Of a stretch of DNA of 41,514 nucleotides, positions 24,116 through 31,501 are shown piece by piece. Source of the stretch: Marinobacter lipolyticus (lineage in GTDB: Bacteria > Pseudomonadota > Gammaproteobacteria > Pseudomonadales > Oleiphilaceae). The notes below the pieces were generated by a model. It was not told where the DNA came from. It searched no databases and worked only from the letters and a program-made list of their open reading frames with translations. The position numbers were made by a program, and so were the translations under genes. The DNA lies in NCBI RefSeq assembly GCF_018424605.1, contig NZ_QTKT01000017.1, positions 1-41,514 on the forward strand, written 5' to 3'. Every line of letters begins with the position of its first letter. The stretch's first letter is position 1.

Positions 24116-25114
24116 ATGCAGGACTTACTGTCACAGGATGAAATCGATGCCCTTCTCCACGGTGTGGACGATGGCGATATCGATACCTATGAGGAAACCG
24201 ACGAGGCCGGTATAAAGTCCTACGACCTGGCCAGTCAGGACAGGATCGTCCGTGGGCGCATGCCTACCCTCGAGATGATCAACGAGCGTTTTGCCCGGTA
24301 CACCCGCATCAGCCTGTTTAACCTGTTGCGCCGCAACGCCGACGTATCCACCGGTGGCGTGCAGATCATGAAATTCGGCGAGTACATTCACACCCTGTAT
24401 GTACCGACCAGCCTGAATCTCTGCAAGATCCGACCGCTCCGCGGTACGTCCCTGTTTGTTCTGGATGCCAAGCTGGTATTCAAACTGGTGGACAATTTCT
24501 TCGGTGGCGAGGGCCGTCACGCCAAGATCGAGGGCCGCGAATTCACCCCCACGGAAACCCGGATTGTGCAGATGGTGCTGGATCAGGTCTTCAAAGACAT
24601 GAAGGAAGCCTGGCACGCGGTATTGAAGGTGGATTTCGAGTACCTCAGTTCGGAAGTGAACCCGGCCATGGCGAACATCGTCAGCCCCAGCGAGGTGGTG
24701 GTGGTCAGCACCTTCCACATCGAGCTTGATGGCGGCGGCGGTGAGCTGCACATGGCCATTCCCTACTCGATGATTGAGCCGATTCGCGACGTGCTGGACG
24801 CTGGCGTTCAGAGCGACATCGACGACGTCGACGAGCGCTGGGTGAACGCCCTTCAGGAAGACATCAAGGACGTCAATGTCCCGGTCAACTCGACGGTGTG
24901 TCGCCGCCGGATTTCACTGCGCGACATCGCGAACATGAAAACCGGCGACATCATCCCGGTGGAAATACCGGACTTCCTGACCGTCACAGCCAATGGCATA
25001 CCGGTCTACAAGGCGACCCTGGGAACCCGCGACGGAAAACTGGCGCTGCGAATTCAAGAGCGGGCAACGGTGCCCAAGGTCAAGAAACAACTGAAGGTGG
25101 GACGCAATGGCTGA
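24116..25114 (+). CDS. fliM: FliM, flagellar motor switch protein
   Basis: The 332-residue protein begins with the CheY-P-binding peptide LLSQDEIDALLHGV (4-17). A short linker and the CheC-like middle domain follow (LEMINERFARYTRISLFNLL, TLYVPTSLNLCKIRPLRGTS, NFFGGEGRH). The C-terminal SpoA domain (MKTGDIIPVEIPDFLTVTAN, GTRDGKLALRIQ) packs against FliN. FliM transmits CheY-P binding to FliG and thus reverses rotation. The start is fixed by the conserved N-terminal motif. It is separated from fliL by 109 bases that hold the tandem repeat, and overlaps fliN by 8 bases in ATGGCTGA. Confidence 0.98.
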   Translation: MQDLLSQDEIDALLHGVDDGDIDTYEETDEAGIKSYDLASQDRIVRGRMPTLEMINERFARYTRISLFNLLRRNADVSTGGVQIMKFGEYIHTLYVPTSLNLCKIRPLRGTSLFVLDAKLVFKLVDNFFGGEGRHAKIEGREFTPTETRIVQMVLDQVFKDMKEAWHAVLKVDFEYLSSEVNPAMANIVSPSEVVVVSTFHIELDGGGGELHMAIPYSMIEPIRDVLDAGVQSDIDDVDERWVNALQEDIKDVNVPVNSTVCRRRISLRDIANMKTGDIIPVEIPDFLTVTANGIPVYKATLGTRDGKLALRIQERATVPKVKKQLKVGRNG

Positions 25115-25616
25115 CGACGACAAGAAAGACGATCAGGAACTCAGCGAAGACGAGAAGCTGGCAGCTGAGTGGGAAGCCGCGATGGAAGAGTCCGGCGACG
25201 AGGGCGAATCCGTGGAGGACGAATGGGCGGCGGCCATGGCCGAGGCTGAAACCGAAACCTCCGGGGAAGACGAAAGCGCCGCAGACAATGTTCGCACCGC
25301 GCCGATGGAAGAGTTCGAGGAAGTCGCCCAGGCTTCGCAGGGCACCGGCCCGGCGCCGGATCTGGACGTTATCCTGGATATACCGGTGACCATATCCATG
25401 GAAGTGGGCAACACCCAGATTCCCATCCGGAACCTGTTGCAGCTCAATCAGGGCTCGGTCATCGAGCTGGATCGCCTTGCGGGAGAGCCGCTGGACGTGC
25501 TGGTCAACGGCACCCTGATCGCCCATGGCGAAGTGGTGATGGTGAACGAGAAATTCGGTATTCGCCTGACGGACGTGATCAGCCCCGGCGAACGCATCAA
25601 GCGGTTGCAGAAGTAA
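25107..25616 (+). CDS. fliN: FliN, flagellar motor switch/C-ring protein
   Basis: The 169-residue product has a long acidic N-terminal extension (1-87) and the C-terminal SpoA domain: DVILDIPVTISMEVGNTQIP, RNLLQLNQGSVIELDRLAGE, VLVNGTLIAHGEVVMVNEKF and ITDV-type end reading RLTDVISPGERIKRLQK. It forms the lower C ring with FliM and binds FliH during export. The extension contains two copies of an EW(E/A)AAM motif (21-26 and 39-44) in an Asp/Glu-rich setting. The start overlaps the fliM stop, and fliO follows one base after its stop. Confidence 0.97.
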   Translation: MADDDKKDDQELSEDEKLAAEWEAAMEESGDEGESVEDEWAAAMAEAETETSGEDESAADNVRTAPMEEFEEVAQASQGTGPAPDLDVILDIPVTISMEVGNTQIPIRNLLQLNQGSVIELDRLAGEPLDVLVNGTLIAHGEVVMVNEKFGIRLTDVISPGERIKRLQK

Positions 25617-25617
25617 G

Positions 25618-26094
25618 ATGATCGCGCTGCAGAGCCTGAGAGGATGGTGTGCCCGGCCGGCGGCAACGGCCCTGCTGGCCTGGCTGCTGCCGGTGCTGGC
25701 GGCGGCTGAAGAAGCCCCGGCGCGGGAAGAAAGCAGCCGCGCACCGGACACGCTGATGACCATGCTGAGCCTGGGCGGCGGGCTGCTGGCGGTGATTGCC
25801 ATCATTTACGGCTGCGCCTGGATCATCCGCCGCATGAATGGCATGACCGGCATGAACAACCAGGCCATCAAGGTGGTGTCGGTCATGGCCCTGGGTGCGC
25901 GGGAGAGGATTGCACTGATTGAAGTCGGCGGCCAGCAGATTCTGGTGGGCATTACCCCATCGACCATCCGTACCCTCCAGGTGTTTGAGCAGCCGGTAGT
26001 GACGCCCGATCAGACAACGTCCAGCGAATTTGCCCGTCGCCTGCAGGGCATGATGGGCAAGTCATGGACATCCCGGTCCCCGAAGGATGACTGA
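25618..26094 (+). CDS. fliO: FliO, flagellar export-gate assembly protein
   Basis: The 158-residue protein has an N-terminal hydrophobic signal-like segment (about 10-30), an Ala/Glu linker, one transmembrane helix (about 46-70, [20 protein letters not shown]) and a small cytoplasmic domain. That domain carries the FliO signature [20 protein letters not shown] and [16 protein letters not shown]. FliO helps the FliP ring to assemble and is not itself part of the mature gate. ATG 25618 begins one base after the fliN stop. Its end overlaps fliP in an ATGACTGA junction. Confidence 0.95.
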   Translation: MIALQSLRGWCARPAATALLAWLLPVLAAAEEAPAREESSRAPDTLMTMLSLGGGLLAVIAIIYGCAWIIRRMNGMTGMNNQAIKVVSVMALGARERIALIEVGGQQILVGITPSTIRTLQVFEQPVVTPDQTTSSEFARRLQGMMGKSWTSRSPKDD

Positions 26095-26863
26095 CCCGAT
26101 GAACATGCGTTTGCTGAAATCCGGCCTGGCGTTAGTGCCGCTATTGCTGCTGGTGGGCTGGAGCCCGACGGCGCTGGCCGATCTGCCCGGCATCCCGGCG
26201 TTTACCATGACGCCGGGCGAAGAGCAGGGCGTGGAAGAGTATTCGGTTACCCTGCAGATTCTGGCGCTGATGACCGCGCTGACCTTCCTGCCGGCCATGC
26301 TGATGATGATGACCTCCTTTACCCGCATCATCGTGGTGTTCGCCATCCTGCGCCAGGCGTTGGGCCTGCAGTCCACGCCATCCAACCAGATTCTGCTCGG
26401 GCTGGCGCTGTTCCTGAGTATTTTCATCATGAAGCCGGTGCTGGAGGAGGCCAATCGCGTTGGCCTGCAGCCCTACATGGCCGAAGAGATCACCTCACTG
26501 GAGGCGGTGGAGCGGGCCAGTGTTCCCTTCCGTGAATTCATGCTGGGCCAGACCCGTGAAAGCGATCTCGGCCTGTTCATGCGTATCGCCGACGAACAGT
26601 ATGACTCGCCGGAAGAGGTGTCATTCTGGGTGCTGATGCCGGCTTTTGTAACCAGTGAATTGAAGACGGCGTTCCAGATCGGGTTTATCCTGTTCATACC
26701 GTTTCTGATTATCGACATGGTGGTCGCCAGTGTGTTGATGGCGATGGGTATGATGATGCTGTCGCCGATCATCATCTCGCTGCCGTTCAAGATCATGCTG
26801 TTTGTGCTGGTGGATGGCTGGGCGCTGATCATGGGCACACTGGCGGCCAGCTACGGCATATAG
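26087..26863 (+). CDS. fliP: FliP, flagellar type III export gate protein
   Basis: The 258-residue protein has a signal peptide ([20 protein letters not shown]) and four membrane segments. It carries the FliP/SctR signatures [24 protein letters not shown] ([20 protein letters not shown]), [20 protein letters not shown] and [20 protein letters not shown]. FliP forms, with FliQ and FliR, the helical export pore. The start is uncertain: ATG 26087 gives the same ATGNNTGA overlap seen at four other junctions here, but ATGs at 26099 and 26105 are possible and closer to the signal peptide. Nine bases separate it from fliQ. Confidence 0.96.
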   Translation: MTDPMNMRLLKSGLALVPLLLLVGWSPTALADLPGIPAFTMTPGEEQGVEEYSVTLQILALMTALTFLPAMLMMMTSFTRIIVVFAILRQALGLQSTPSNQILLGLALFLSIFIMKPVLEEANRVGLQPYMAEEITSLEAVERASVPFREFMLGQTRESDLGLFMRIADEQYDSPEEVSFWVLMPAFVTSELKTAFQIGFILFIPFLIIDMVVASVLMAMGMMMLSPIIISLPFKIMLFVLVDGWALIMGTLAASYGI

Positions 26864-26872
26864 GAGTCGCGT

Positions 26873-27142
26873 ATGACACCGGAAACCGTCATCGACATTC
26901 TGCGGGAAGCGCTGTGGATGATCGTGCTGCTGTCGGCGGTCATTATCGGCCCCGGCCTGGCCATCGGCCTGGTGGTCAGCACCTTCCAGGCGGCCACCCA
27001 GATCAACGAGCAGACCCTGAGTTTCCTGCCACGCCTGCTGGTGACACTGATTGTGATCATTGCTGCCGGGCCGTGGATGCTGACCAAGCTGCTTGATCAC
27101 GCCGAGCGCCTGATTACCAGTATTCCCTTTCTGATTGGCTGA
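26873..27142 (+). CDS. fliQ: FliQ, flagellar type III export gate protein
   Basis: The 89-residue protein has two transmembrane helices. The FliQ signature spans TPETVIDILREALWMIVLLS, then PGLAIGLVVSTFQAATQINE and QTLSFLPRLLVTLIVIIAAG. Four copies are expected in the export gate with FliP5 and FliR1. The start has AGGAG 8 nt upstream. fliR begins 3 bases after its stop. Confidence 0.97.
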   Translation: MTPETVIDILREALWMIVLLSAVIIGPGLAIGLVVSTFQAATQINEQTLSFLPRLLVTLIVIIAAGPWMLTKLLDHAERLITSIPFLIG

Positions 27143-27145
27143 GCC

Positions 27146-27931
27146 ATGTTGCCGACCGAAATCAGTGCCGACCTGATCGGCCAGTGGGTGGGGCAACACT
27201 TGTGGCCACTGTTCCGACTGGCCAGTTTCATGATGGTCATCCCCATCTTCGGCACCCAGCTGGTTCCGGCCCGCGTGCGCCTTGGGTTGGCGCTGCTGAT
27301 GACCCTGCTGATTGTCCCGCTGATTCCGCCCGTGCCCCAGGTCGAGGCGCTGAGCGCCGATGCCGTGGTGATTACCCTGCAGCAGATCCTCATCGGCGTC
27401 GGTATGGGCTTCGCTGTGACCGCCCTGTGGCAGCTCTTCGTGGTGGCGGGGCAGATGATCGCCATGCAGATGGGGCTGGGTTTCGCGTCCATGGTCGATC
27501 CGGCCAACGGCGTGAACGTCCCGGTCCTGTCGCAGATCTACACCATCACTATTACTCTGCTGTTTCTGGCCATGAACGGCCATCTGGTGATGTTCGAGGT
27601 ATTCATCGAAAGCTTCCGCACCCTACCCATCGGCTTTGAGGGGCTGGGGCAGGGCGGTGTCTGGGAGCTGGCCCACCGGATCAGCTGGATGTTCGTGTCG
27701 GCCGTGCTGCTGGCGCTGCCGGCGGTATCGGCGGTGTTTATCGTCAACATCGCGTTTGGTGTGATGACCCGCGCCGCGCCGCAAATGAATATTTTTGCTC
27801 TGGGTTTTCCGATTGGCCTGATTTTTGGACTGTTCTCCATCTGGGTACTGCACGCCAATTTTCTGCCACACTTTGAGCAGTACACCCGCGAAACCTTCGA
27901 ATTCATGCGGAACCTGCAGGGGCAGCCCTGA
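27146..27931 (+). CDS. fliR: FliR, flagellar type III export gate protein
   Basis: The 261-residue protein has about six hydrophobic segments and FliR/SctT signatures: RLASFMMVIPIFGTQLVPAR near the N terminus, MGLGFASMVDPANGVNVPVL in the middle and IAFGVMTRAAPQMNIFALGF toward the end. FliR completes the pore and contacts FlhB. Its TGA stop overlaps the flhB ATG as TGATG, so the two are probably coupled; in some bacteria they are even fused. Confidence 0.97.
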   Translation: MLPTEISADLIGQWVGQHLWPLFRLASFMMVIPIFGTQLVPARVRLGLALLMTLLIVPLIPPVPQVEALSADAVVITLQQILIGVGMGFAVTALWQLFVVAGQMIAMQMGLGFASMVDPANGVNVPVLSQIYTITITLLFLAMNGHLVMFEVFIESFRTLPIGFEGLGQGGVWELAHRISWMFVSAVLLALPAVSAVFIVNIAFGVMTRAAPQMNIFALGFPIGLIFGLFSIWVLHANFLPHFEQYTRETFEFMRNLQGQP

Positions 27932-29067
27932 TGGCTGAAGAAAACGACAACAGTCAGGAAAAAACCGAAGAGGCCACCCCCCGACGGCTGGAGAAAGCCC
28001 GGGAGGATGGCCAGACCGCGCGTTCCAAAGAATTGGCCACCATGGCGGTGCTGATGGCCGGCGCCGGCGGCCTGCTGATCTTCGGCGCCAGTCTCGGCGC
28101 CTCCATGGAAGACATCATGCGCGACAGCTTCGTGCTCGAGCGCTCGGCTATTTTCGACACCCGCCACATGAGCGTGCAGCTGATTGCCTCCGCCAAGGAA
28201 GCGGCGCTGGCGCTGGCGCCGTTGATGATCCTGCTGGTGATCGCAGCGATCGCCGGCTCCATCGGCATTGGCGGCCTGCTGTTCAGCGGCAAGGCTATTG
28301 CGCCGAAACTCAATCGCATGGACCCGATCAAGGGCCTGAAAAAGATGTTCTCGGCGCGGTCGCTGATCGAACTGGTCAAAGCCATCCTCAAAGTCGGGCT
28401 GGTGATGGCGGTGGCGCTGCTGATCCTCAACCTGCGCACAGAGGACTTGCTCAGCATTGCCGAGGAGCCCCTGATACCGGCCATGGAGCACGTGCTCTGG
28501 ACCATGGCCTGGACGTTTTTCCTGCTGTCTGCGGCGACCATCATCATCGCGGCCATCGATGTGCCCTTTCAGATCTTCGACCACCAAAAGAAACTGCGCA
28601 TGACCAAGCAGGAGGTCAAGGACGAGTACAAGGACACTGAGGGCAAGCCGGAAGTGAAAGGCCGCATCCGCCAGCTGCAGCGGGAAATGGCCCAGCGCCG
28701 TATGATGCAGGACGTGCCCGGCGCCGATGTGGTGATCACCAACCCGACGCACTATGCCGTGGCCCTGAAGTACGATCAGAAATCCATGGCCGCGCCGATT
28801 GTGGTGGCCAAGGGTGCCGACGAAGTAGCCTTCAAGATCATGGAGATTGCCCGCGAAAACAAGGTGGAAATCCTGCGTACACCGCCGCTGTGTCGGGCGG
28901 TGTATCACAACACCGAGGTCGGCGGGGAGATTCCCGATGGCCTGTACATGGCCATCGCCCAGGTGCTGGCGTACGTATTCCAGTTGCGACAGTTCCGCAA
29001 AGGGCGCGGCGAACGGCCCGGCATGCCCAATTTCCCCATTCCACCGGATATGCGGCGCGATGTCTGA
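27931..29067 (+). CDS. flhB: FlhB, export substrate-specificity switch protein
   Basis: The 378-residue protein begins with the typical charged stretch SQEKTEEATPRRLEKAREDG and has four transmembrane segments between about 35 and 210. The cytoplasmic domain includes MTKQEVKDEYKDTEGKPEVK and the self-cleaving NPTH motif (Asn271-Pro272 in VVITNPTHYAVALKY). Cleavage there, prompted by FliK, changes export from rod/hook to filament substrates. It is the last plus-strand gene before the upp-uraA operon interrupts the cluster. The stop TGA 29065-29067 is followed after 9 bases by a T7 tract and the large repeat described separately. Confidence 0.98.
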   Translation: MAEENDNSQEKTEEATPRRLEKAREDGQTARSKELATMAVLMAGAGGLLIFGASLGASMEDIMRDSFVLERSAIFDTRHMSVQLIASAKEAALALAPLMILLVIAAIAGSIGIGGLLFSGKAIAPKLNRMDPIKGLKKMFSARSLIELVKAILKVGLVMAVALLILNLRTEDLLSIAEEPLIPAMEHVLWTMAWTFFLLSAATIIIAAIDVPFQIFDHQKKLRMTKQEVKDEYKDTEGKPEVKGRIRQLQREMAQRRMMQDVPGADVVITNPTHYAVALKYDQKSMAAPIVVAKGADEVAFKIMEIARENKVEILRTPPLCRAVYHNTEVGGEIPDGLYMAIAQVLAYVFQLRQFRKGRGERPGMPNFPIPPDMRRDV

Positions 29068-29110
29068 GTTGGGTGGTTTTTTTCTGTTGTAGCCTGCTGA
29101 CGGTTGGGGA

Positions 29111-29222
29111 GGGTGGCTGTGGTTGCCCCCTCCCAAAAAACGCTACAAGCACATCCATGTGCGCTTGGGCTCCGCCATCCCTGGCTCCGCACATTTTTGG
29201 GAGGGGGCAACCACAGCCACCC
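29111..29222 (+). repeat. Long-stem repeat element, copy 1 (29-54-29)
   Basis: Arms 29111-29139 and 29194-29222 are perfect inverted repeats of 29 bases, starting GGGTGGCTGTGG and ending CCCAAAAA. The 54-base loop has CGCTACAAGCAC at its 5' side. It also has two small hairpins: GCACAT-CC-ATGTGC (29149-29162) and GCCA-TCCC-TGGC (29174-29185). The predicted fold is a long stem capped by a three-way junction. Confidence 0.9.
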
Positions 29223-29254
29223 CGAGCACCTGTTGATATATCGAAAAGCTACCC

Positions 29255-29366
29255 GGGCATTGGTTGCTGGCCCTGCCAAAAAATTTCGGAGGCCATGGAT
29301 GGCCGGAGAGAAGCGCACACGGACGTGCTTGTAGCGGTTTTTTGGCAGGGCCAGCAACCGATGCCC
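29255..29366 (-). repeat. Long-stem repeat element, copy 2 (29-54-29), inverted relative to copy 1
   Basis: Arms 29255-29283 and 29338-29366 pair over 29 bases with one T-G wobble (29261 with 29360). Read on the minus strand, the 54-base loop is identical to copy 1 at 39 of 54 positions without gaps, including CGCTACAAGCAC and TGTGCGCTT. A second hairpin is GGCCAT-CC-ATGGCC (29304-29291). The arms differ from copy 1 at about ten positions but remain complementary. Confidence 0.9.
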
Positions 29367-29407
29367 TTCATCGAAGCCCGCAGGCTACAGATAAAAAAAG
29401 ACCTGGC

Positions 29408-30262
29408 TCAAACCCGAGCACTAACAACCCGAACCATCGGGTCACGGCGGCTCTGTGGTATGGGCAGTGCGCCATAGAACTCGCTGGGATTGTAGACGCG
29501 AACCGGAGAAAACCCGCAGCCAAGGAAATGATCCCGGGCCTGCTGGTCATCCTCGAAGTGGAAGCTGACCTGGCTGCGGGTCATGGAGCCCAACAGGCCG
29601 CCTAGAGTTTTCAGGGAGCCTCGCAACAGCGGCTGGCGGGGTATCAGGTAGCTTTCGGAGAGATAGACCGAACCGGGGCGGTCGGACAGAACGCTGGCCA
29701 GGCGTTGCCAGAATTCGGTGATGACCGGCAGGGAGAAGTAGCTGGTCAGGCCTTCGGTGACCACCACGATGGGTTTGGTGTTGTCAAAGACGCGGGCGAC
29801 GACGGCTTCAAGGGTGTGGTCACCGGCCTCGGCCAGGATATCAACCGGAGTAACCTGATGGCGGTCGCCAAGGCGCCCGGCCGCCAGAAGTCTGGCCGCT
29901 TTCCGGGCGGCCATATCCGGCAGGTCGGCTTCGACCATTTTCAGGGTGGGGTGCTTCTCCCGCAGGCGGATGCCTCGTGGGGACATGCCGCAGGCGATTT
30001 CCAGGACCTGCTCGACACCGTCTTCACGAATGGCCCGCTCAATCAGGTGGTCGATGATCAGGTGACGTTGCAACAGGAACGTGCGGATGTTGCCACCGAT
30101 GGCGGCCTTGCTGGCGGTCTCGAACGGGCTCATCAGGTGATAGAGCCAGCGGCCCTGTTCGGTGCTCAGGGCATCGTCAGACAACCCGTTCCGGTGCCAG
30201 ACGGCACCGGTATACAGGGCAGTGAAGCTGATGCCCGAACTGTCAGTCGGCTTTTTGCTCAT
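29408..30262 (-). CDS. Class I SAM-dependent methyltransferase, leucine-carboxyl-methyltransferase-like
   Basis: The 284-residue soluble protein has the SAM-binding motif VLEIACGMSPRGIRL (86-100). An acidic strand end VEADLPDM (110-117) and the motif VVVTEGLTSYFSLPV (166-180) follow; this arrangement is typical of the LCM/PPM1-like family, whose bacterial members have unknown substrates. It begins FTALYTGAVWHRNGLSDD, a stretch conserved in this group as far as I can judge. The start overlaps the end of uraA by 20 bases, so it is the third gene of upp-uraA-methyltransferase. A role in pyrimidine salvage is not established. Its stop is followed after 8 bases by the T7 tract of the repeat region. 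Confidence 0.8.
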   Translation of the reverse strand: MSKKPTDSSGISFTALYTGAVWHRNGLSDDALSTEQGRWLYHLMSPFETASKAAIGGNIRTFLLQRHLIIDHLIERAIREDGVEQVLEIACGMSPRGIRLREKHPTLKMVEADLPDMAARKAARLLAAGRLGDRHQVTPVDILAEAGDHTLEAVVARVFDNTKPIVVVTEGLTSYFSLPVITEFWQRLASVLSDRPGSVYLSESYLIPRQPLLRGSLKTLGGLLGSMTRSQVSFHFEDDQQARDHFLGCGFSPVRVYNPSEFYGALPIPQSRRDPMVRVVSARV

Positions 30263-31499
30263 AAATCGCCTTGCCCCAGGCTTCCCTCGTGCCCGGCAGA
30301 ATCAGGTTCAGGGCAATCGCCACCACGGCGCTCAGGGCAATGCCCTCGAACTGGCCAATGGCCATGCCACCAATGCCGAACACCAGGGTAATGGCAACAA
30401 TCACCAGATTACGGGACTGGGCCAGGTCCACCTGGTGGCGGATCAGGGTGTTTAGGCCAACCACCGCGATGGAGCCGAACAGCAGGCAGAGGATGCCGCC
30501 CATGACCGGGACCGGAATGGTCTGCAGCACCGCGCCGAATTTGCCGACAAAGGCCAGCACAATGGCAATAACGGCCGCCCACCACATTACCTTCGGGTTG
30601 AAATTGCGGGTCAGTACTACCGCTCCGGTCACTTCCGAGTAGGTGGTGTTCGGTGGTCCGCCGAGCATGGAGGCAGCGCTGGTGGCCAGGCCATCCCCCA
30701 GCAGCGTGCGATGCAGGCCGGGTTTGTCCAGGTAGTTTTTGCGGGTCACGGTGCCGATGGCCAGGATGTCGCCGATGTGCTCGATGGCAGGTGCGATAGC
30801 CACCGGAATCATGAACAGGATGGCACCCCAGCTGAACTCCGGAGCGACGAAGTTGGGTACGGCGAACCAGGGCGCCTCGCGCACCGGGGTCAGATCCACG
30901 ATGCCAGCAAAAGCAGACAGTACATAGCCGACAACCACACCGAACATGATCGGGATCAGGCGGAAAATGCCTTTCGCCCACACTGACATAATCACTGTTA
31001 CCACCAAGGAGATCATGGCGATCCAGATGGCGGTGTCGTAGGGCACCAGTTCCGCTGCGCCGTCTCCGGTGCGGCCGGAGGCCATGTGCACGGCGACCGG
31101 CGCCAGCCCCAGGCCGATCACCATGATCACCGGGCCGATAACCACGGGAGGCAACAACCGGGTGATGAAGCCGGTGCCCCGCAGTCGCACGGCGCCACTG
31201 AGGATGATGTAGAGAATACCCGCGGCCATCAGGCCGCCCAGGGTTTCTTCCAGGCCGAAACGGCCCTTGGCGGCAATCACCGGGGCGATGAAGGCAAAGG
31301 AAGAGGCCAGGAAAATGGGAATCTGGCCACCGGTGACGATGTGGAAAATCAGCGTACCCAGACCGGCGGTAAACAGCGCGACATTGGGATCAAGCCCTGT
31401 GATCAGCGGCATCAGCACCAGTGCGCCAAAGGCCACCAGCAGCATCTGCGAGCCCGCGACAGCCTGTTTCCAGATCGGGTCGTTGGTGTGGTCCTGCAT
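30243..31499 (-). CDS. uraA: UraA-type uracil:proton symporter (NCS2 family)
   Basis: The 418-residue membrane protein has about 14 hydrophobic segments and NCS2 signatures. These are [20 protein letters not shown] after the third helix, the substrate-site [15 protein letters not shown] with its conserved glutamate, and [20 protein letters not shown] with the NTTY motif. It brings uracil into the cell for conversion to UMP by Upp, encoded 2 bases upstream in the same direction. The N-terminal start is preceded by the upp stop. Together with upp it forms a salvage pair common in gammaproteobacteria, but here it is inserted between flhB and flhA. Confidence 0.95.
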   Translation of the reverse strand: MQDHTNDPIWKQAVAGSQMLLVAFGALVLMPLITGLDPNVALFTAGLGTLIFHIVTGGQIPIFLASSFAFIAPVIAAKGRFGLEETLGGLMAAGILYIILSGAVRLRGTGFITRLLPPVVIGPVIMVIGLGLAPVAVHMASGRTGDGAAELVPYDTAIWIAMISLVVTVIMSVWAKGIFRLIPIMFGVVVGYVLSAFAGIVDLTPVREAPWFAVPNFVAPEFSWGAILFMIPVAIAPAIEHIGDILAIGTVTRKNYLDKPGLHRTLLGDGLATSAASMLGGPPNTTYSEVTGAVVLTRNFNPKVMWWAAVIAIVLAFVGKFGAVLQTIPVPVMGGILCLLFGSIAVVGLNTLIRHQVDLAQSRNLVIVAITLVFGIGGMAIGQFEGIALSAVVAIALNLILPGTREAWGKAIYEQKAD

Positions 31500-31501
31500 G
31501 T

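Larger units (their letters stand above)
29077..29399. repeat. Composite inverted-repeat region between convergent flhB and methyltransferase genes
   Basis: The unit fills nearly the whole 340-base gap between two convergent stops. Left side: T7 (29077-29083), GTAGCCTGC (29089-29097), 13 bases, then element 1 (29111-29222). Right side, read on the minus strand: T7 (29399-29393), GTAGCCTGC (29388-29380), 13 bases, then element 2 (29366-29255). The 32-base spacer (29223-29254) holds the palindrome GATATATC and a GCTAC. Each half is therefore in sense orientation to the gene that precedes it. Even the stop contexts are alike (TGAGTTGGGTGG-T7 and TGAGCCAGGTC-T7). It resembles an oversized BIME (paired inverted REP units with 5' GTAG), but no known family is recognised. 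Confidence 0.85.

Noticed and set aside
29077..29083. T7 tract after flhB as a standard rho-independent terminator
   Set aside because: No stable stem precedes it within the required distance; the long hairpin lies after the T tract, not before it.
29111..29366. CRISPR array or integron attC sites as explanation of the hairpins
   Set aside because: There are only two units in inverted orientation, with no short regular spacers, no cas or integrase genes and no attC core sequences.
28890..29477. Open frame of about 195 codons running from flhB across the inverted repeats
   Set aside because: It overlaps flhB in another frame, and its translation over the repeats only mirrors the palindromes; no ribosome-binding site or family resemblance.
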